Shown piece after piece: positions 45,073 through 55,527 of a stretch of 63,323 nt of DNA. Below the pieces are notes generated by a model. That model searched no databases. It was given only the letters and a program-made list of their open reading frames with translations, and had not been told where the DNA came from. Within the stretch, counting starts at the first letter, position 1, and the number at the start of each line of letters is the position of its first letter. Source of the DNA: CAWATZ01 sp963784995 (GTDB taxonomy: Bacteria; Planctomycetota; Planctomycetia; Gemmatales; Gemmataceae); contig CAWATZ010000010.1 of the NCBI GenBank assembly GCA_963784995.1, positions 1 through 63,323 of the forward strand. The letters are read 5' to 3'. Position numbers and translations under genes: made by a program.

Positions 45073-46415
45073 TCACGCCCGCCTGGCCAGCACGGCCAGA
45101 ATGCCGTTCCGGGGTCGCAAGGTGAACGTCGGAACGGGCTCGACGACGTGCCCAGGAGCAAGCGTGAAGTGGTACGGGCGTGCCAGCGTCGCCAGCACCA
45201 GCACCGTTTCCATCAGGGCGAAGGTGTTGCCGATGCACAGCCGTGGGCCGCCGCCGAAGGGGAAGTACGCATACTTGGGCAGTCGCTGGGCCAGGCCCTC
45301 GAGCCAGCGCTGAGGCCGGAACTGTTCAGGCTGATCGTAAATTCGGGGATCGCGCTGCACGACCCACTGGCTCATCAGCATGGTAGTACCGCGGGGTGCG
45401 TGGAAGCTGCCGATTTCGCAGGCCTGCAGGTTCTCCCGGCCGATGACGTAAGCAGGCGGATAAAGGCGCATCGATTCGAGGATGACGGCCTCGGTGAAGG
45501 GGAGCCGGGGGTAGTCGTCGGCGGTGACGGGACGCGAGCCCAGGACCGACTGCACTTCCTCGACCAGGCGAGCCTCGGCTTCAGGATTCTGGGCCAGGAG
45601 GAACCAGCTCCAGGAGAGGGTCAAGGCGGTGGTTTCGTGGCCGGCCAGGAAGAGAGTCATGGCCTCGTCGCGCACCTGGCGGTCGGTCATGCCGGTGTTG
45701 TCCACCTCATCGCGGGCGTGCAGCAGCAGTGAGAGCAGGTCGCCGCGTTCCTCCTTGCTGGCGCGCCGCTGGCGGATCATACCGTAAATGACCTCGTCCA
45801 GTTCGCGGACGGCCCGGCGCAGCCGGAGGTTGCCGGGGGTGGGGATGAAGTCCGGGATCAGCAGCAGGCTGTTGAAGCGCGCAGGAAGCGCTCTTGCAGC
45901 ACCCGCAAGGCCTGGTTGACCCTGCCGGCCGCCGTGCTCACGTCGCTGCCGAACAGTGTCCGGGCGGCGATGGCGAGCGTCAGCCGCATCATCTCGACGA
46001 GGATGTCGCGGGTCTGCCCGGTTTGCCATTCGGCCAGCACTTCCTGGGCGGCCTCGACCATGAGCGGAGCATAGGACGCGATGCGCTGGCGGGAGAAGGC
46101 GGGCTGGATCAGCCGGCGCTGCCGCAGCCAGAAATCGCCCTCGCTGGTGAGAAGCCCCTTGCCCAGCACAACTGGGGTCATGCGCAATGCGAAGTGCTTG
46201 ACATAGTTCTGGTTCTGCGCGACCAGGATGGTTTCGATGTCATGGGGATTGCTGATCAAGTAGATGCGGCGCGGACCGAAGCGCAGGGCGGCCACGTCGC
46301 CGAATTCCCGGGCGACGCGGGTCAGGAACTGGAGCCGGCCGCGCTTGTATTCGCCGAGGTTGCCGCCCAACCAGGTCCCTTTCGGTCCGGGCGGCCTTGT
46401 AGTTGCGGTTGCCAT
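45073..46415 (-). CDS. Cytochrome P450 (frameshifted)
   Basis: About 447 residues once one missing base near 45885 is restored. Conserved elements: RRLIQPAF near the C-helix, oxygen-binding AGHETTA, ExxR in ESMRL and the haem loop FPFGGGPRLCIG. N-terminal PPGPKG has no membrane anchor, as in bacterial soluble P450s. The first frame ends RFLRASTACC while the second contains RFNSLLLIPDFIP, so the break is an indel. Redox partners and substrate are not evident from the neighbours. Confidence 0.9.
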
Positions 46416-46641
46416 GACCTGGCTGCTCTCCGCGGAGGCTTGTGCTTACCCGATCATCAGGGGGTACAGCGAACACAAGCCTCAGCGTACTCATCCGCCC
46501 GGGCGGCCACAACCCCAGGAAACCGATCACACCTCACAAGTGCAACCAACACAAAAGACCGGTGCCCTGTGCCGAGGGGCAGCGTTTTTCCCTCGGCCAG
46601 GGCCCGGTTCGATAAATGGCGAGTATGAAAACAGGCGGAGA

Positions 46642-47040
46642 TTATGACTTCTTGGTCTTCTTGGCCTTCTTGACCTTCTTGGCCTTCAGGATCTTGACGC
46701 TCTCAACGGTGTCGCCCTTGGTCGTGACGGCGATGGTGGCACCCGGAGTGACGTCGCTCACCTGGGCGGGGCCTTCTTGTTTGTTGGGTTTCTTGCCGGT
46801 GACCTTGGTGATGGCCGGTTTCTCGCCGAGCTTGAAGGTCTTCTCCTGACCGGCCTGGTCGGCCTTCTTGCCCTTGCCGATGGTCTTGATGGTGAGGACC
46901 GGGGACTTGTCGGTGCTGACCGAAACCACGGTGCCCTTGACGGTTGCGGCCTTCTTGGCCTTTTTGCCCTTGGCCGCTTCGGCGGAAGGCACGGCGAACA
47001 GGAGCAGAGCTGCCGCCACAATTGCAAAGAACCAGCGCAT
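46642..47040 (-). CDS. Small exported Lys-rich protein
   Basis: 132 residues. Signal peptide FFAIVAAALLLFAVPSAEA followed by KGKKAKKAA, and an end KAKKVKKAKKTKKS; the middle is a small beta-like domain (VKGTVVSVSTDKSPVLTI). Related Lys-rich exported proteins occur in planctomycetes but I know no function. pI should be very high, suggesting binding to a polyanion. The ATG has gagg upstream. Confidence 0.7.
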   Translation of the reverse strand: MRWFFAIVAAALLLFAVPSAEAAKGKKAKKAATVKGTVVSVSTDKSPVLTIKTIGKGKKADQAGQEKTFKLGEKPAITKVTGKKPNKQEGPAQVSDVTPGATIAVTTKGDTVESVKILKAKKVKKAKKTKKS

Positions 47041-47215
47041 GGGAGTTTCCTCAACGGGAGAACAGGATGAATTGAAATCGTGGGGGATTGAGCGAGTCCC
47101 CCAGCATCCACGGCACTTACAATGGATTCAACAACGGCAAGCGTGAAAAGTTTCGTCGCCCGTCAAGAGATTTTTTCCGCCCTGGGAGCCAGGCCAGCAG
47201 CAGCGAGAGGACCTC

Positions 47216-48091
47216 ATGGTGTTCATGACCAGTTTCCGCATTGTGGTCCGGGCCGTGACCCGGTTCTTCGAGCACGACGGCGCCCAGATGGGTGCGGCCC
47301 TGGCTTACTATGCCGTGTTCTCCACCGCTCCCCTGCTGATCCTGGCGGTCAAGGTGGCGAGCCTGTTCTTTGGCGAGGAGCAAGTCCAGTTCCAGCTCCA
47401 CCTGCGCCTGAACCAATGGCTCCAACCAGAACTCGCGAACGAGGTCCTGACCTGGATGGCCTACGCCAATCAGCCGACCGGCACGGCCCTGGCCACGGTC
47501 TTCGGCATCGGCTTCCTGATCCTGGGCAACCTTGGACTGTTCCTGCACCTGCGGCGCTGCCTGTACGTCATCTGGGAGCTGAAGCCGCCACGGGGGAGCA
47601 GCTGGCTGCTGACGCTGCTCAACTACGGCCTGGCGATCCTGGCGATCTTCTGTGTGAGCTTGTTGCTTCTTCTGTCCCTGGTCGTGAGTACGGGCACGAC
47701 GGTGCTGATCCGGGAAATGGGCGACAAACTGCCGGGCGGCGGGGCCCTGTGGCACTGGGTGGAGCTGGGTGTTTCTTTCCTGCTGCTGACCCTGTTCTTC
47801 GCGGTGGTCTACAAGGTCCTCTCCGGCCAGCAGCTGGCCTGGCGTTACGTCTGGTATGGCTCCTTCGTTACTGCCGTGCTGTTTACCATCGGCAAGGCGC
47901 TGATCAGCCTCTACCTGGCCTACACCAGCACGACCTCCATTTACGGTGCGGCCGGCTCGGTGGTGGTGTTCCTGGTGTGGGTCTATTATTCATCCCAGAT
48001 CGCCTTTTTCGGAGCTGAGCTGATCCAGGCCCGGAGGACGCGCAGTGAATGGCTTCATGCAGCTGCTCGGGCGCAAACTGGTTGCAGGTAG
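47216..48091 (+). CDS. YihY/UPF0761 family membrane protein
   Basis: 291 residues, six predicted membrane helices, with the family pattern AALAYYAVFSTAPLLIL near the start and YGAAGSVVVFLVWVYYSSQIAFFGAEL at the end. Formerly described as RNase BN or BrkB; actual function is not settled. The ATG at 47216 has agagga close upstream; an ATG at 47225 is possible. Divergent from the Lys-rich gene. Confidence 0.9.
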   Translation: MVFMTSFRIVVRAVTRFFEHDGAQMGAALAYYAVFSTAPLLILAVKVASLFFGEEQVQFQLHLRLNQWLQPELANEVLTWMAYANQPTGTALATVFGIGFLILGNLGLFLHLRRCLYVIWELKPPRGSSWLLTLLNYGLAILAIFCVSLLLLLSLVVSTGTTVLIREMGDKLPGGGALWHWVELGVSFLLLTLFFAVVYKVLSGQQLAWRYVWYGSFVTAVLFTIGKALISLYLAYTSTTSIYGAAGSVVVFLVWVYYSSQIAFFGAELIQARRTRSEWLHAAARAQTGCR

Positions 48092-48202
48092 CCGTGAGCC
48101 GTGGGGATGACAGAAAAGGCGAGCGTGCGAAAGGAATGGTGGAAGGGAAAAAAAGAAGCGGGAAGGCTGGTGGGCCTTCCCGCAATCTGCTTCCTGTCAG
48201 GT

Positions 48203-48391
48203 TCAGCTGCCGGTCTTGCCGACCTGAGCGCCGACGGCCTGGAAGGTGGCGTTGGCGTTGGTGCCCAGGGTGGTGATGGCGGTGATGCACACCACGATGA
48301 TCAGCGCCAGCATCACGGCATACTCGACCGCGGTCGGGCCATCTTCGTTCTTCAGGAAGTTCACAAGACTCTTGCGCAGGTGAGACAGCAT
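48203..48391 (-). CDS. Flp/Fap-type pilin subunit
   Basis: 62 residues with aaggag before the ATG. Sequence NEDGPTAVEYAVMLALIIVVCITAI is the Flp pilin signature: a short positively charged leader, a Gly-Pro-Thr-Ala-Val-Glu-Tyr block and one membrane helix. Cleavage by a TadV-type prepilin peptidase is expected after Gly. No tad assembly genes are in the window, so the subunit is an orphan here. Confidence 0.9.
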   Translation of the reverse strand: MLSHLRKSLVNFLKNEDGPTAVEYAVMLALIIVVCITAITTLGTNANATFQAVGAQVGKTGS

Positions 48392-48552
48392 CTTCTTTGC
48401 TCCTTTGTTTTTGGTGGGTGGTCACTTGCCTGCTACACCGCAAACATGGGATAGGCCTTGTGGCTTGTCAAACTGAAAAAACGAAAGATTTCCCGAGGAT
48501 TCCCGGCATTGCGACCATCACGTGAATTCTGAACAACAGGTCGTACTCCGGT

Positions 48553-48584
48553 CCGTTGGACGGCCTGGGAGAGCCGTCCAACGG
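48553..48584. repeat. 12-bp-arm hairpin upstream of the Flp gene and downstream of the kinase gene
   Basis: ccgttggacggc and gccgtccaacgg separated by 8 nt. It starts 22 bp past the stop codon of the minus-strand kinase gene, so it could terminate the kinase cluster transcript. It resembles the second hairpin at 29209-29252. Confidence 0.8.
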
Positions 48585-48605
48585 GGCCCAGTTTCTTGCC
48601 GGGGA

Positions 48606-50066
48606 TCAATTCCGCGATTGGTCTTCCTGATGGTTGACGCGCAGCACCAGAGCAGTCCAGTCGTCGCCAACGGATGCCAGCTCCTGGGCGCTCCAGGCGC
48701 TCCCGCGTGTCAAGAGGGCCGGCCGGGTCTGGGCCACTTGACCGGACAGGATGCGTCGGCTCCACTCGGCCGCGTTCAGCAGCAGCGGCTGGCGGGTCCA
48801 GACCAGGGCGGTATGATCGATCCCTCCCGGCGGACGCAGCTGGACGGTCAACCGGCGGTTCTGACCCGGGGGCAAGTGATGGTCGCGGATCTGCTCGCTG
48901 GGCATCAGCAGCTCGGACTCCCCGTTGGCGTTGAAGACCAGCACGGTGAGATAGCCGTCGGTGTCCGAGCTGGCGTCGATGCGGATCAGGTCGCCGGTCC
49001 GGGCATGCACTTCCTCCGGCGCCGGGGTCTGGCTCCGGCTGCTGGACCGGAGCAGCGGCTGAAAATCGCGCTTGTGCGGGTCGGCGACGGAGATCGTCAC
49101 CTGCAAGTTCACCGGGGAGTGGACCCGGATCACTTGCCGATGCAGCGTCTCGGCCAGCAGCGACTGGGTGGCCAGTGCCTGCAGGGCCTGTTGAAAATCC
49201 TCCAGGCTCGGTCGATTGGCGGGCTCGAAGGAAAGGCCCTGCTCCAGGAGGGCCGTCAGCCCCTCCAGCTGCTGGCACCACGGGAGGCCCGCACGCACGG
49301 CATCCAGGTAGCTTTCCCGGTCATCCGGGCAAAACGGCGGCTCACCCGTCAGGAGATAGACCAGGCAGGCGGCCAGACTGAAGACGGCCGAGCGCTCCGT
49401 GGCAGCCCCCTCCAGGGCCTCGGGTGCGGCGTAGCCAAGCGACCAACCGCGATACAGACCGTCATCGACCCAGCGCGACAGGCCCCAGTCCAGTACCACC
49501 TGGCCGCCTTCGTCCAGAAGCACGTTGCCGGGATGAATGTCGTACCAGTCCGGCTGCGGCTGCGGAGACGTGCTGGGAATCTCCATCAGTGCGGCAGCGG
49601 CAGCAGCAATGAGCTTGACCGCATCTTCCCGGGGGATCTTCTTCCGAGCCAGCAGCGAGCCGCCGGGGAGGTAATCGCCAACCAGCACCAGGAATGGGTC
49701 TTCCGGCGACCCGGCCAGGTCCGGCCAGCAGAGCAATTCCTCCAGAGCCGCGTCGCTGAGCCGATCCCGCCGGACGAACTTCAGCACGCACGGCCGGGCA
49801 TCGCTCTCGCGCACGGCCAGCCAGGTATCCGAACAGCGTCCCCGGCCGAGGCACCGCTGCATCCCGTAGCCCTGCACTCGGAGCGGCTCGTCCGGGGTCT
49901 GGCCCCGGCAAAGTCGATCCAGCTCGTGGTACTCATGCACCGTGGCACGGCAGGGCTGGCACGCGCGGAGGTGGCCATAGAAACGGTTGCGCTGGGCGAA
50001 GGTCAGCGGCTGGCACAGCCAGCACTGGATTTCCGGCAAAGTCAGGCAGACAGCAGTCGGGGTCAT
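48606..50066 (-). CDS. Atypical Ser/Thr kinase-like protein with zinc-finger start and DUF4384-like tail
   Basis: 486 residues. A zf-HC2-like segment (HLRACQPCRATVHEY) opens the protein, as in anti-sigma factors. The kinase-like domain (residues ~65-310) has CVLKFV, DIHPGNVLLD in place of HRDLKPxN, and LDWGLS in place of DFG, with APEAL; the main Asp residues are kept, so activity is uncertain. Residues ~340-450 (DGYLTVLVFNANGESELLMPSEQIRDHHL) match DUF4384, which is often attached to kinases and caspase-like proteins. It follows the ECF sigma gene closely in the same direction. Confidence 0.8.
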   Translation of the reverse strand: MTPTAVCLTLPEIQCWLCQPLTFAQRNRFYGHLRACQPCRATVHEYHELDRLCRGQTPDEPLRVQGYGMQRCLGRGRCSDTWLAVRESDARPCVLKFVRRDRLSDAALEELLCWPDLAGSPEDPFLVLVGDYLPGGSLLARKKIPREDAVKLIAAAAAALMEIPSTSPQPQPDWYDIHPGNVLLDEGGQVVLDWGLSRWVDDGLYRGWSLGYAAPEALEGAATERSAVFSLAACLVYLLTGEPPFCPDDRESYLDAVRAGLPWCQQLEGLTALLEQGLSFEPANRPSLEDFQQALQALATQSLLAETLHRQVIRVHSPVNLQVTISVADPHKRDFQPLLRSSSRSQTPAPEEVHARTGDLIRIDASSDTDGYLTVLVFNANGESELLMPSEQIRDHHLPPGQNRRLTVQLRPPGGIDHTALVWTRQPLLLNAAEWSRRILSGQVAQTRPALLTRGSAWSAQELASVGDDWTALVLRVNHQEDQSRN

Positions 50067-50685
50067 GGGGATGTCTCCGATTCTTCACTGAGGGGGGCAG
50101 ACCGCGACGCAGGGTTTGCACGGCCCGGGAATACTCATTGCGGACGGAACCGTACGCCAGTTTCAGCCGCTGAGCCACTTCCTTCAGCCGCACACCTTCC
50201 AGGCGCAGGCGAAGGATTTCTTGCTGGGTTGGCGACAGCCCTTGGACGGCTTGCAGCACGCGCTGCCATCCCTCTCGATGGATCAGCTGATCGACCGGCG
50301 ACGGATACGGATCGGAGAACTGATCCACCGTCCTCGACGCTGGCGTTTCCGGGTCTTCCGGAGGCGAAGTGGTTTCACGGCGCGTATCCCGGCGCTCTGC
50401 TGTTTGCCCGTTGTGCCAGTCGCGGACCTTGCCCTTGAGAAACCGGTAGAGCCAGCAATGAAACGCCTTCTGGCTCTGCCACTGGCAGTCCGCCAGCCTT
50501 CTCGCCACGACAATCAGCGTGTCCTGCACCCGGTCTTCGGCGTCGGCCGGCTGCAGCCGAAACACGGGAAACCACTGGGCTCGTTCCAGCAGCAGCTTCC
50601 GGCAGTAGCCGAAAAGCCGTTCCCGGGCCGCCGGGTTCCCAGCCTGCGCCACGTCAAACACCCGTTTCAGCTCGTCTTCATCCAT
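49933..50685 (-). CDS. ECF-family sigma-70 factor
   Basis: The frame as sequenced runs to 49933 and overlaps the kinase gene by 134 bp, but the last ~50 residues (PPSVKNRRHPHD...) are an out-of-frame reading of the kinase N-terminus. One base fewer in the G6 run near 50091-50096 gives a TGA at 50085-50087, the more likely end. The sigma region 2 is at residues ~20-90 (ADAEDRVQDTLIVVARRL), and sigma region 4 at ~140-195 (LSPTQQEILRLRLEGVRLKEVAQRLKL). Planctomycete ECF factors in kinase neighbourhoods are often controlled by those kinases; that is an inference here. Confidence 0.85.
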   Translation of the reverse strand: MDEDELKRVFDVAQAGNPAARERLFGYCRKLLLERAQWFPVFRLQPADAEDRVQDTLIVVARRLADCQWQSQKAFHCWLYRFLKGKVRDWHNGQTAERRDTRRETTSPPEDPETPASRTVDQFSDPYPSPVDQLIHREGWQRVLQAVQGLSPTQQEILRLRLEGVRLKEVAQRLKLAYGSVRNEYSRAVQTLRRGLPPSVKNRRHPHDPDCCLPDFAGNPVLAVPAADLRPAQPFLWPPPRVPALPCHGA

Positions 50686-50804
50686 GGGTGTCCAGGGTTA
50701 CGAGTTCGGGAAAAGCCAAGGAACCATTCCACGGCGTTGGCGGAGCGACCCCGGCGTGTCCTGTTTGCTCCTCTGGGGAAAGAATGGCCAGGCCGCGGCA
50801 ATTG

Positions 50805-53800
50805 TCACGATCTTTTTTGTCCGTCGTTCCGGATGACTCGGGTGGGCTCCGGCAAGGGCTCCGGGTCGCCCTGGCAAATGAACGCACCCCAGAAGTACGG
50901 ACCGGCAAAGGGTGAATCGTGGTCCGGCCGCTCCGCCAGCTCCCGGGCCGACGCATTGTCCAGCCAACCGTCCTGGCGAAGCTGGCCGATGGTGCAGCAG
51001 CGCAGATACTGCTGGGCCTCGCGCAGTGCCTGATCGCGGGCCTGCCGTTTGTCGAGCAGGTTGTAATAGAACCAGTCCATGAGGACGGCCGTGGCCAGGT
51101 CGGGCACCTTCCACAGACTCATCACCAGGGTGCGGGCCCCGGCCACCGCGAACGCCCAGCGCAGGCCCAGCACGCCCTCGCCGGGGTGAACCTTGCCGAT
51201 CCCGGTTTCGCACGCGGACAGGACCACCAGCTCGGTGCTGTGCAGATCGATGCCAACCACCTCCTCGGCGGTGAGCAGGCCATTGCCGCCCCCACTTGGA
51301 GGGAGGAAGCCTCCCTGCCAGGTGTTGAACCCGGCCAGCAGCAGGCCGGAGTCGAGCAAAGGCGACCGCTGCTCGTCCGGATGCGGGCCGACCGGGGCAT
51401 TGCGCGGATCGAGAAAGAAGCCGTGCGTCGCCAGGTGCAGGATGCGGGGCGAACGGAGACAGAGGATGCTCCGCTTGTTCACGTCCGCTCCGAGCAGCGG
51501 TTCGACGCCGAGGCGCCGCGCGATGCGCCGTCCTTCGTCGGCGGTTCCCGGCAATCGGCAGGCGCTCGCGAACCGCTTGCGCCAGTGCGTCGGCGTCTTT
51601 TCTACCGTGGTGTCGCGCGGGGACGGTTCGGCCAGGTCAAAGTCCGGATCGGCGGCCACGATCGAGCGTTGGCTTCGCCCGGTCGTTTTCTCCGCGAACC
51701 GCAGCAGGTTTCGGCCCGTGGCGACGTAGCTGATCGCGTAGCGGTCGATCAGCCGCTCCCCCTTTCCCGCGGGCAGCACCTCGAAGGGAAGCAGCGCCAG
51801 GTCGCCGACCGGTGCCAGCAGCAGCCGGGTCCTGTCCCGAGGTGACGCTGGAGCGGCTGGAACAGCCGCTGGTACAGTCGGACTCCGGGCTCCTCCCCGG
51901 CCAGGGTGGCGGCAGGACCGTGCGACGGTGTCTCCTCGATGTCGGGCACCAGAACGAGGGGGCGCTCGGTGGCCAGGTGGTGCAGCGCCAGTTCCTGGCG
52001 GAAGGAACAGATCAGGGCATCCAGCTGATCCGCGTCCCCCAGGTCGATCGTGCGGACGCGCTCCTCCGGAGTGCCCTTCCGCAGCAGGAACGCCAGGTAA
52101 CGCGCGGGCCGGTTGGCCCCAGAGGCGACGATGTCGGTCGGCCGATAGCGGACAAACTCGACCAGGACCGCATCCGCGGGCAGGTGATTGCTGACGTGGA
52201 CCGAGGAGACGACGCGCAGCTGCTCCTCCAGGTTGGTTTCCGGGATCAGCCGAGCGAGGACCTGCTCCAGCCGGTCCTTCTGGTCTTGCCACTGCCGCAG
52301 CACCGCTTCGTGTTTCTGCGGAGACTCTCCTTTTTCCGGCCCGCTGACGGTCTTGTGAGCAATCGCCTGGCGCAGACGATCCAGGCAATGGAGCAGGTTG
52401 AACAGTTCGGGATACTGGCCGCTGCGGATCAGCAAGCGCTGCCTCTGCATGGGCTCGGCGACCAGGGCCTTGCTGTGCAGGATCAGGTCCAGCGCCGTTT
52501 CGCGCAGGTTGGGATTGGTGGAGCCGACGGCCGCGAGAATGGTCAGCAGGTCCGCTTGCAAATGCTCGACCCTGGTCAGGGTGCGCAGTTCCTGGGCCCG
52601 GCTGGGCAGGGCCAGCACCTCGCGGGCCAGCAGGACGTCACAGCGCGAACAGGCCTGGGCCAGCAGGGCAAAGGCCTCCTCGAAACAGCCCGTCGCACAT
52701 TTCCGGGCGGCCTCCGCGCGGACCTCCTCAAACGAAGCGCCGTGACAGCCTCCGTCCAGGAACAGCACCGGGTGGGTCGTCTGCTGAATCCAGTGGTCCA
52801 GCTGCCTGAAGAGCTCGTTGATTTGCTCCCGGTCCCCGACGCAGGAGGGATCGAACCAGTTCGCCAGGGCGGCATCGATCTGCTGAGCGAACGCCTTGCG
52901 CAGCAGCGGGTTCTCGTCAACGGGGATCTGGCAATGCTGGGAATGCTCCACGCAGAGTTTCAGCGTCGCCAGGTAAGTCGGATGCTGCTGGCCCAGCAAC
53001 CCTTTTTCCAGCTCCAGGACCCGGGCCTGCAGCTCCTGGAACGACAGGTTCCGGCCGCCCAGCCGCAGGGCCGGGTCGCTGGGCCGCCCCTGCCCGCGCG
53101 CGCTGAGACACTCCAGGATGACCCGCAGGGCCTGGAGTCCCGCCCGGGAGCGCCATTGCCGGGTGTCGTCCAGTTTCCGCAAAGCGTCGCGGGCAAACTG
53201 CTCCATCTGGTCGCGCGAGTCGCGGTCCTGGGCAATCCGGGCCCGGGCCAGGTAAGCCCGGGCCAGCGGCAGGCCGTCCTCGGGAGGGCTGCTGCGTTTA
53301 CAGTCGTCGATCAGCCGGAGCGCCCGGTCCTCGGCATTGTCCAGGTGCTTCCTGGCGGTGGCAATGGAGATACGGAGCAGGCGTTTTTCCACCTCGGTTT
53401 GCCAGCGGTCCGGGTGGTTGCGTCCCAGGAAGCAGGCCTGCAACACCCCCACCTCCTCCCACATGGCCAGGGCCGCGTCATATTCGCCGCCGCTGTGGTA
53501 AATCGTTGCCAGCAATTGCCGGATGGGGATTTCCTCGCAGCAGCGTCCCTGGCGGGCCCTCCAGACGACTTTCAGCGCCGATCCAGGAGTGTCTTGGCCT
53601 CGGCCCGTTCTCCCAGAGTCAAGCGGACCTCGGCCAGCAGACCGTAGGCGACCGCCAGTGACAGCGGCTGCGTGGCCCGACAGGTGCGCTCCGCATACGC
53701 GACAAGGTCCTGGGCAAGGTGCAGCGCCAGCTCAGGCTGTTTGCGCTCCAGCTGATACAGACAGGCCGCTTGCCACTGGCCGATGCGCGACAGGTCTGGC

Positions 53801-53826
53801 TTTTCCGGAGTCGGTCGTGCGCTCAC
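50805..53826 (-). CDS. TPR-containing CHAT-domain (caspase-like) protease, two frameshifts
   Basis: About 1007 residues after restoring single bases near 53576 and 51840. The N-terminal ~600 residues are helical repeats (TPR-like: AYGLLAEVRLTLGERAEAKTLLD; YDAALAMWEEVGVLQA; ARAYLARARIAQDR). The C-terminal ~370 form a CHAT domain: LLAPVGDLALLPFEVLP, the His of HLATHGFF at about residue 801 and the Cys of LSACETGIG at about residue 872, the His-Cys dyad of clan CD peptidases. The end LREAQQYLR...PYFWGAFICQGD is also typical. TPR-CHAT proteins act in programmed responses, for example the type III-E CRISPR partner. Here it lies between a kinase and an ECF sigma factor in one orientation. Confidence 0.88.
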
Positions 53827-53921
53827 GGGCGAGTCCTCCTTGAGGGGGTAGACAGTCTCTCACCGCTTGGTTGTCCTGGTCTCGCACTTGTTTCCTCGCG
53901 TCTGGGCGCGGGCCCGGAGTA

Positions 53922-54000
53922 CACGCAGGCGTGTGGCCAGCTGGCTGAGTGGCACGGTCAGGAGACCGTGCCACAACCACGCAGGCGTGCGGCCAGCCGG
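53922..54000. repeat. Repeat family C-like pair and hairpin at the end of the second kinase gene
   Basis: cacgcaggcgtg occurs at 53922-53933 and 53978-53989, each followed by a ggccagc word. Between them lies a hairpin gtggcacggtc-agga-gaccgtgccac (53949-53974) that contains the kinase stop codon. The 12-mer is the complement of the cacgcctgcgtg seen at 7372 and 12348. Confidence 0.75.
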
Positions 54001-54981
54001 CCAAGCCTCTCGGCCAGCACCTGCCGGGACAACCCCCGCAGCCGGCCCTGAAACTCCAGCAGCCCTGGCCGCCGGGTCGGGTCCGGCGCCAGGCTGTCGT
54101 GGAGCAGCTGCACCAGGGGCCGGGGAAACCACTTCAGCTGCGGCAGGTCCGGCAAGCCGGCCTTGATCGACGCCAGGCCGCTCTCCCGGTCGTCGCTGCG
54201 GAAGGGCGGCTTGCCCAGCAGCAGGTAGAAGAACGTGGCCGCCAGGCTGAACACGTCGGAGCGCGGCTCGGCCCTCTCGCGCAGGGCCTCCGGGGCCGCG
54301 TAGCCCAGCGTCCAGCCTTGCTCCACCTGCTGGTCGGCGTGGGCCGCCAGTCCAAAGTCCCCCACCAGGACCGTATCGCGTTCCCGGTCCCACAGCAGGT
54401 TGTCGGGCTTCAGGTCGCGGTGCAGGATGCCGTGGGCGTGCATCTCCGCCAGCCCGTCGGCCGCATCGGCAAGGAGCCGTGCCGCTTTGCCCCAGCGCAG
54501 CGGCGCCAGTGCGCTCAGCGGACCGCCGGCGACGAAGGCCATGACCAGCACCGCGGCGTTGTCCTGCTCGATGAGGTCGCAGACCTGGACGAGGTTGCGG
54601 TGGGGTTTGAGCGTCGCCATCAGCTGGGCCTCCCGACGGATTCGCTCCAGTCCCCGGTGGCTGAAGTGATCCAACCGCAGCACCTTGAGCGCACGCTCCT
54701 GGGCCAGCGGTTTGTAATAGCTCAACCATACGTCACCGCAGCCGCCGCGGCCAAGCCACGCGCCGGACAACGTAGCCATCGAGCCGCGGCGGCTTGCCGG
54801 GCAGCGGCAGTCCCGCGGGCCCCAGCCGGGCATTCGCTCGCGGCTCGGCCAGGCGTTTCCGGCAAGCGGAGCAGACTTGCAGGTGGAGCTGGACCCGGCG
54901 GGCCAGGTTGGGCCGGAGCGTGCCGTGCAGGATCAGCTCGAATTCCACCGCGGTCAAACAGGGGGAAGCAGGGTCTTTCAT
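53958..54981 (-). CDS. Ser/Thr protein kinase with N-terminal zinc finger, frameshifted
   Basis: About 340 residues after removing one extra base near 54765. The first frame (54981-54733) carries LHLQVCSACRKRLAEP, a zf-HC2-like finger, and ends at LDGYVVRR; the second continues with AWLGRGGCGDVWLSYY. Kinase motifs are intact: GRGGCGDV, ALKVL, HRDLKPDN, GDFGLA and YAAPEA, so it should be active. No membrane helix or sensor domain is present. It is the first gene of the minus-strand cluster with the CHAT protease 131 bp downstream. The end is formed by a repeat hairpin, which gives the last residues GCGTVS. Confidence 0.88.
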
Positions 54982-55527
54982 GGGCGGTCTTTCTGTCAGG
55001 GATGCCAGAGGTTTCCTTCCGGCGGGGGTGTCGGAAGGGCAGGAATGCTCTCCGGGTCGGGCGGAAGCACCGGTCCGCCGCGGCGCGATTCGCCTATGGA
55101 ATAGATGGACGGCTGGGAAGATTTGTCATGGGTCCCATCCGTCTCGGGCGGAAAGCGGCAGATTCTAGACGATGGCTTTTTTCTTCCCGTTTCGTACATT
55201 ACTCCAGGGATCATCAAGCTGATCCGTTTCCTGTTCTTCTGTCCTGCCCGGGACAGAGGATCGCAAGGGTGTGAAGATGGCTCTGTCACCCTGCCCAACC
55301 GCAGCCTGCCTGCCACGACTTCGGGCCTCCCAGGCCTGGGCGGGTGCGGTGTATCTTCAGGGCTTTACCTGAGTGCCTTCCCTTTCTTGACGGCGTGTCC
55401 GGACTCTGACGCGAAACCGTAGTCCCCAAGGTCGGCTAACCCGTTCCAGGATCCCGGCTGTCTGGCTGGTCCTGATTGACTCCGTGTCCGTTTCCCACTG
55501 TTTCTGCGTTCGTTGAAAGGAGAACCC
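54982..55527. other. Divergent intergenic region between kinase cluster and DUF1559 gene
   Basis: This 546 bp region should contain the promoters of both the kinase cluster (minus) and the DUF1559 gene (plus). A reading frame at 55105-55422 is present but has no recognisable domain and is not called. A T-rich patch lies at ~55166-55235. Confidence 0.5.

Noticed and set aside
55105..55422. 106-codon plus-strand frame upstream of the DUF1559 gene
   Set aside because: No motif or ribosome binding site; it overlaps the expected promoter region of two divergent genes.
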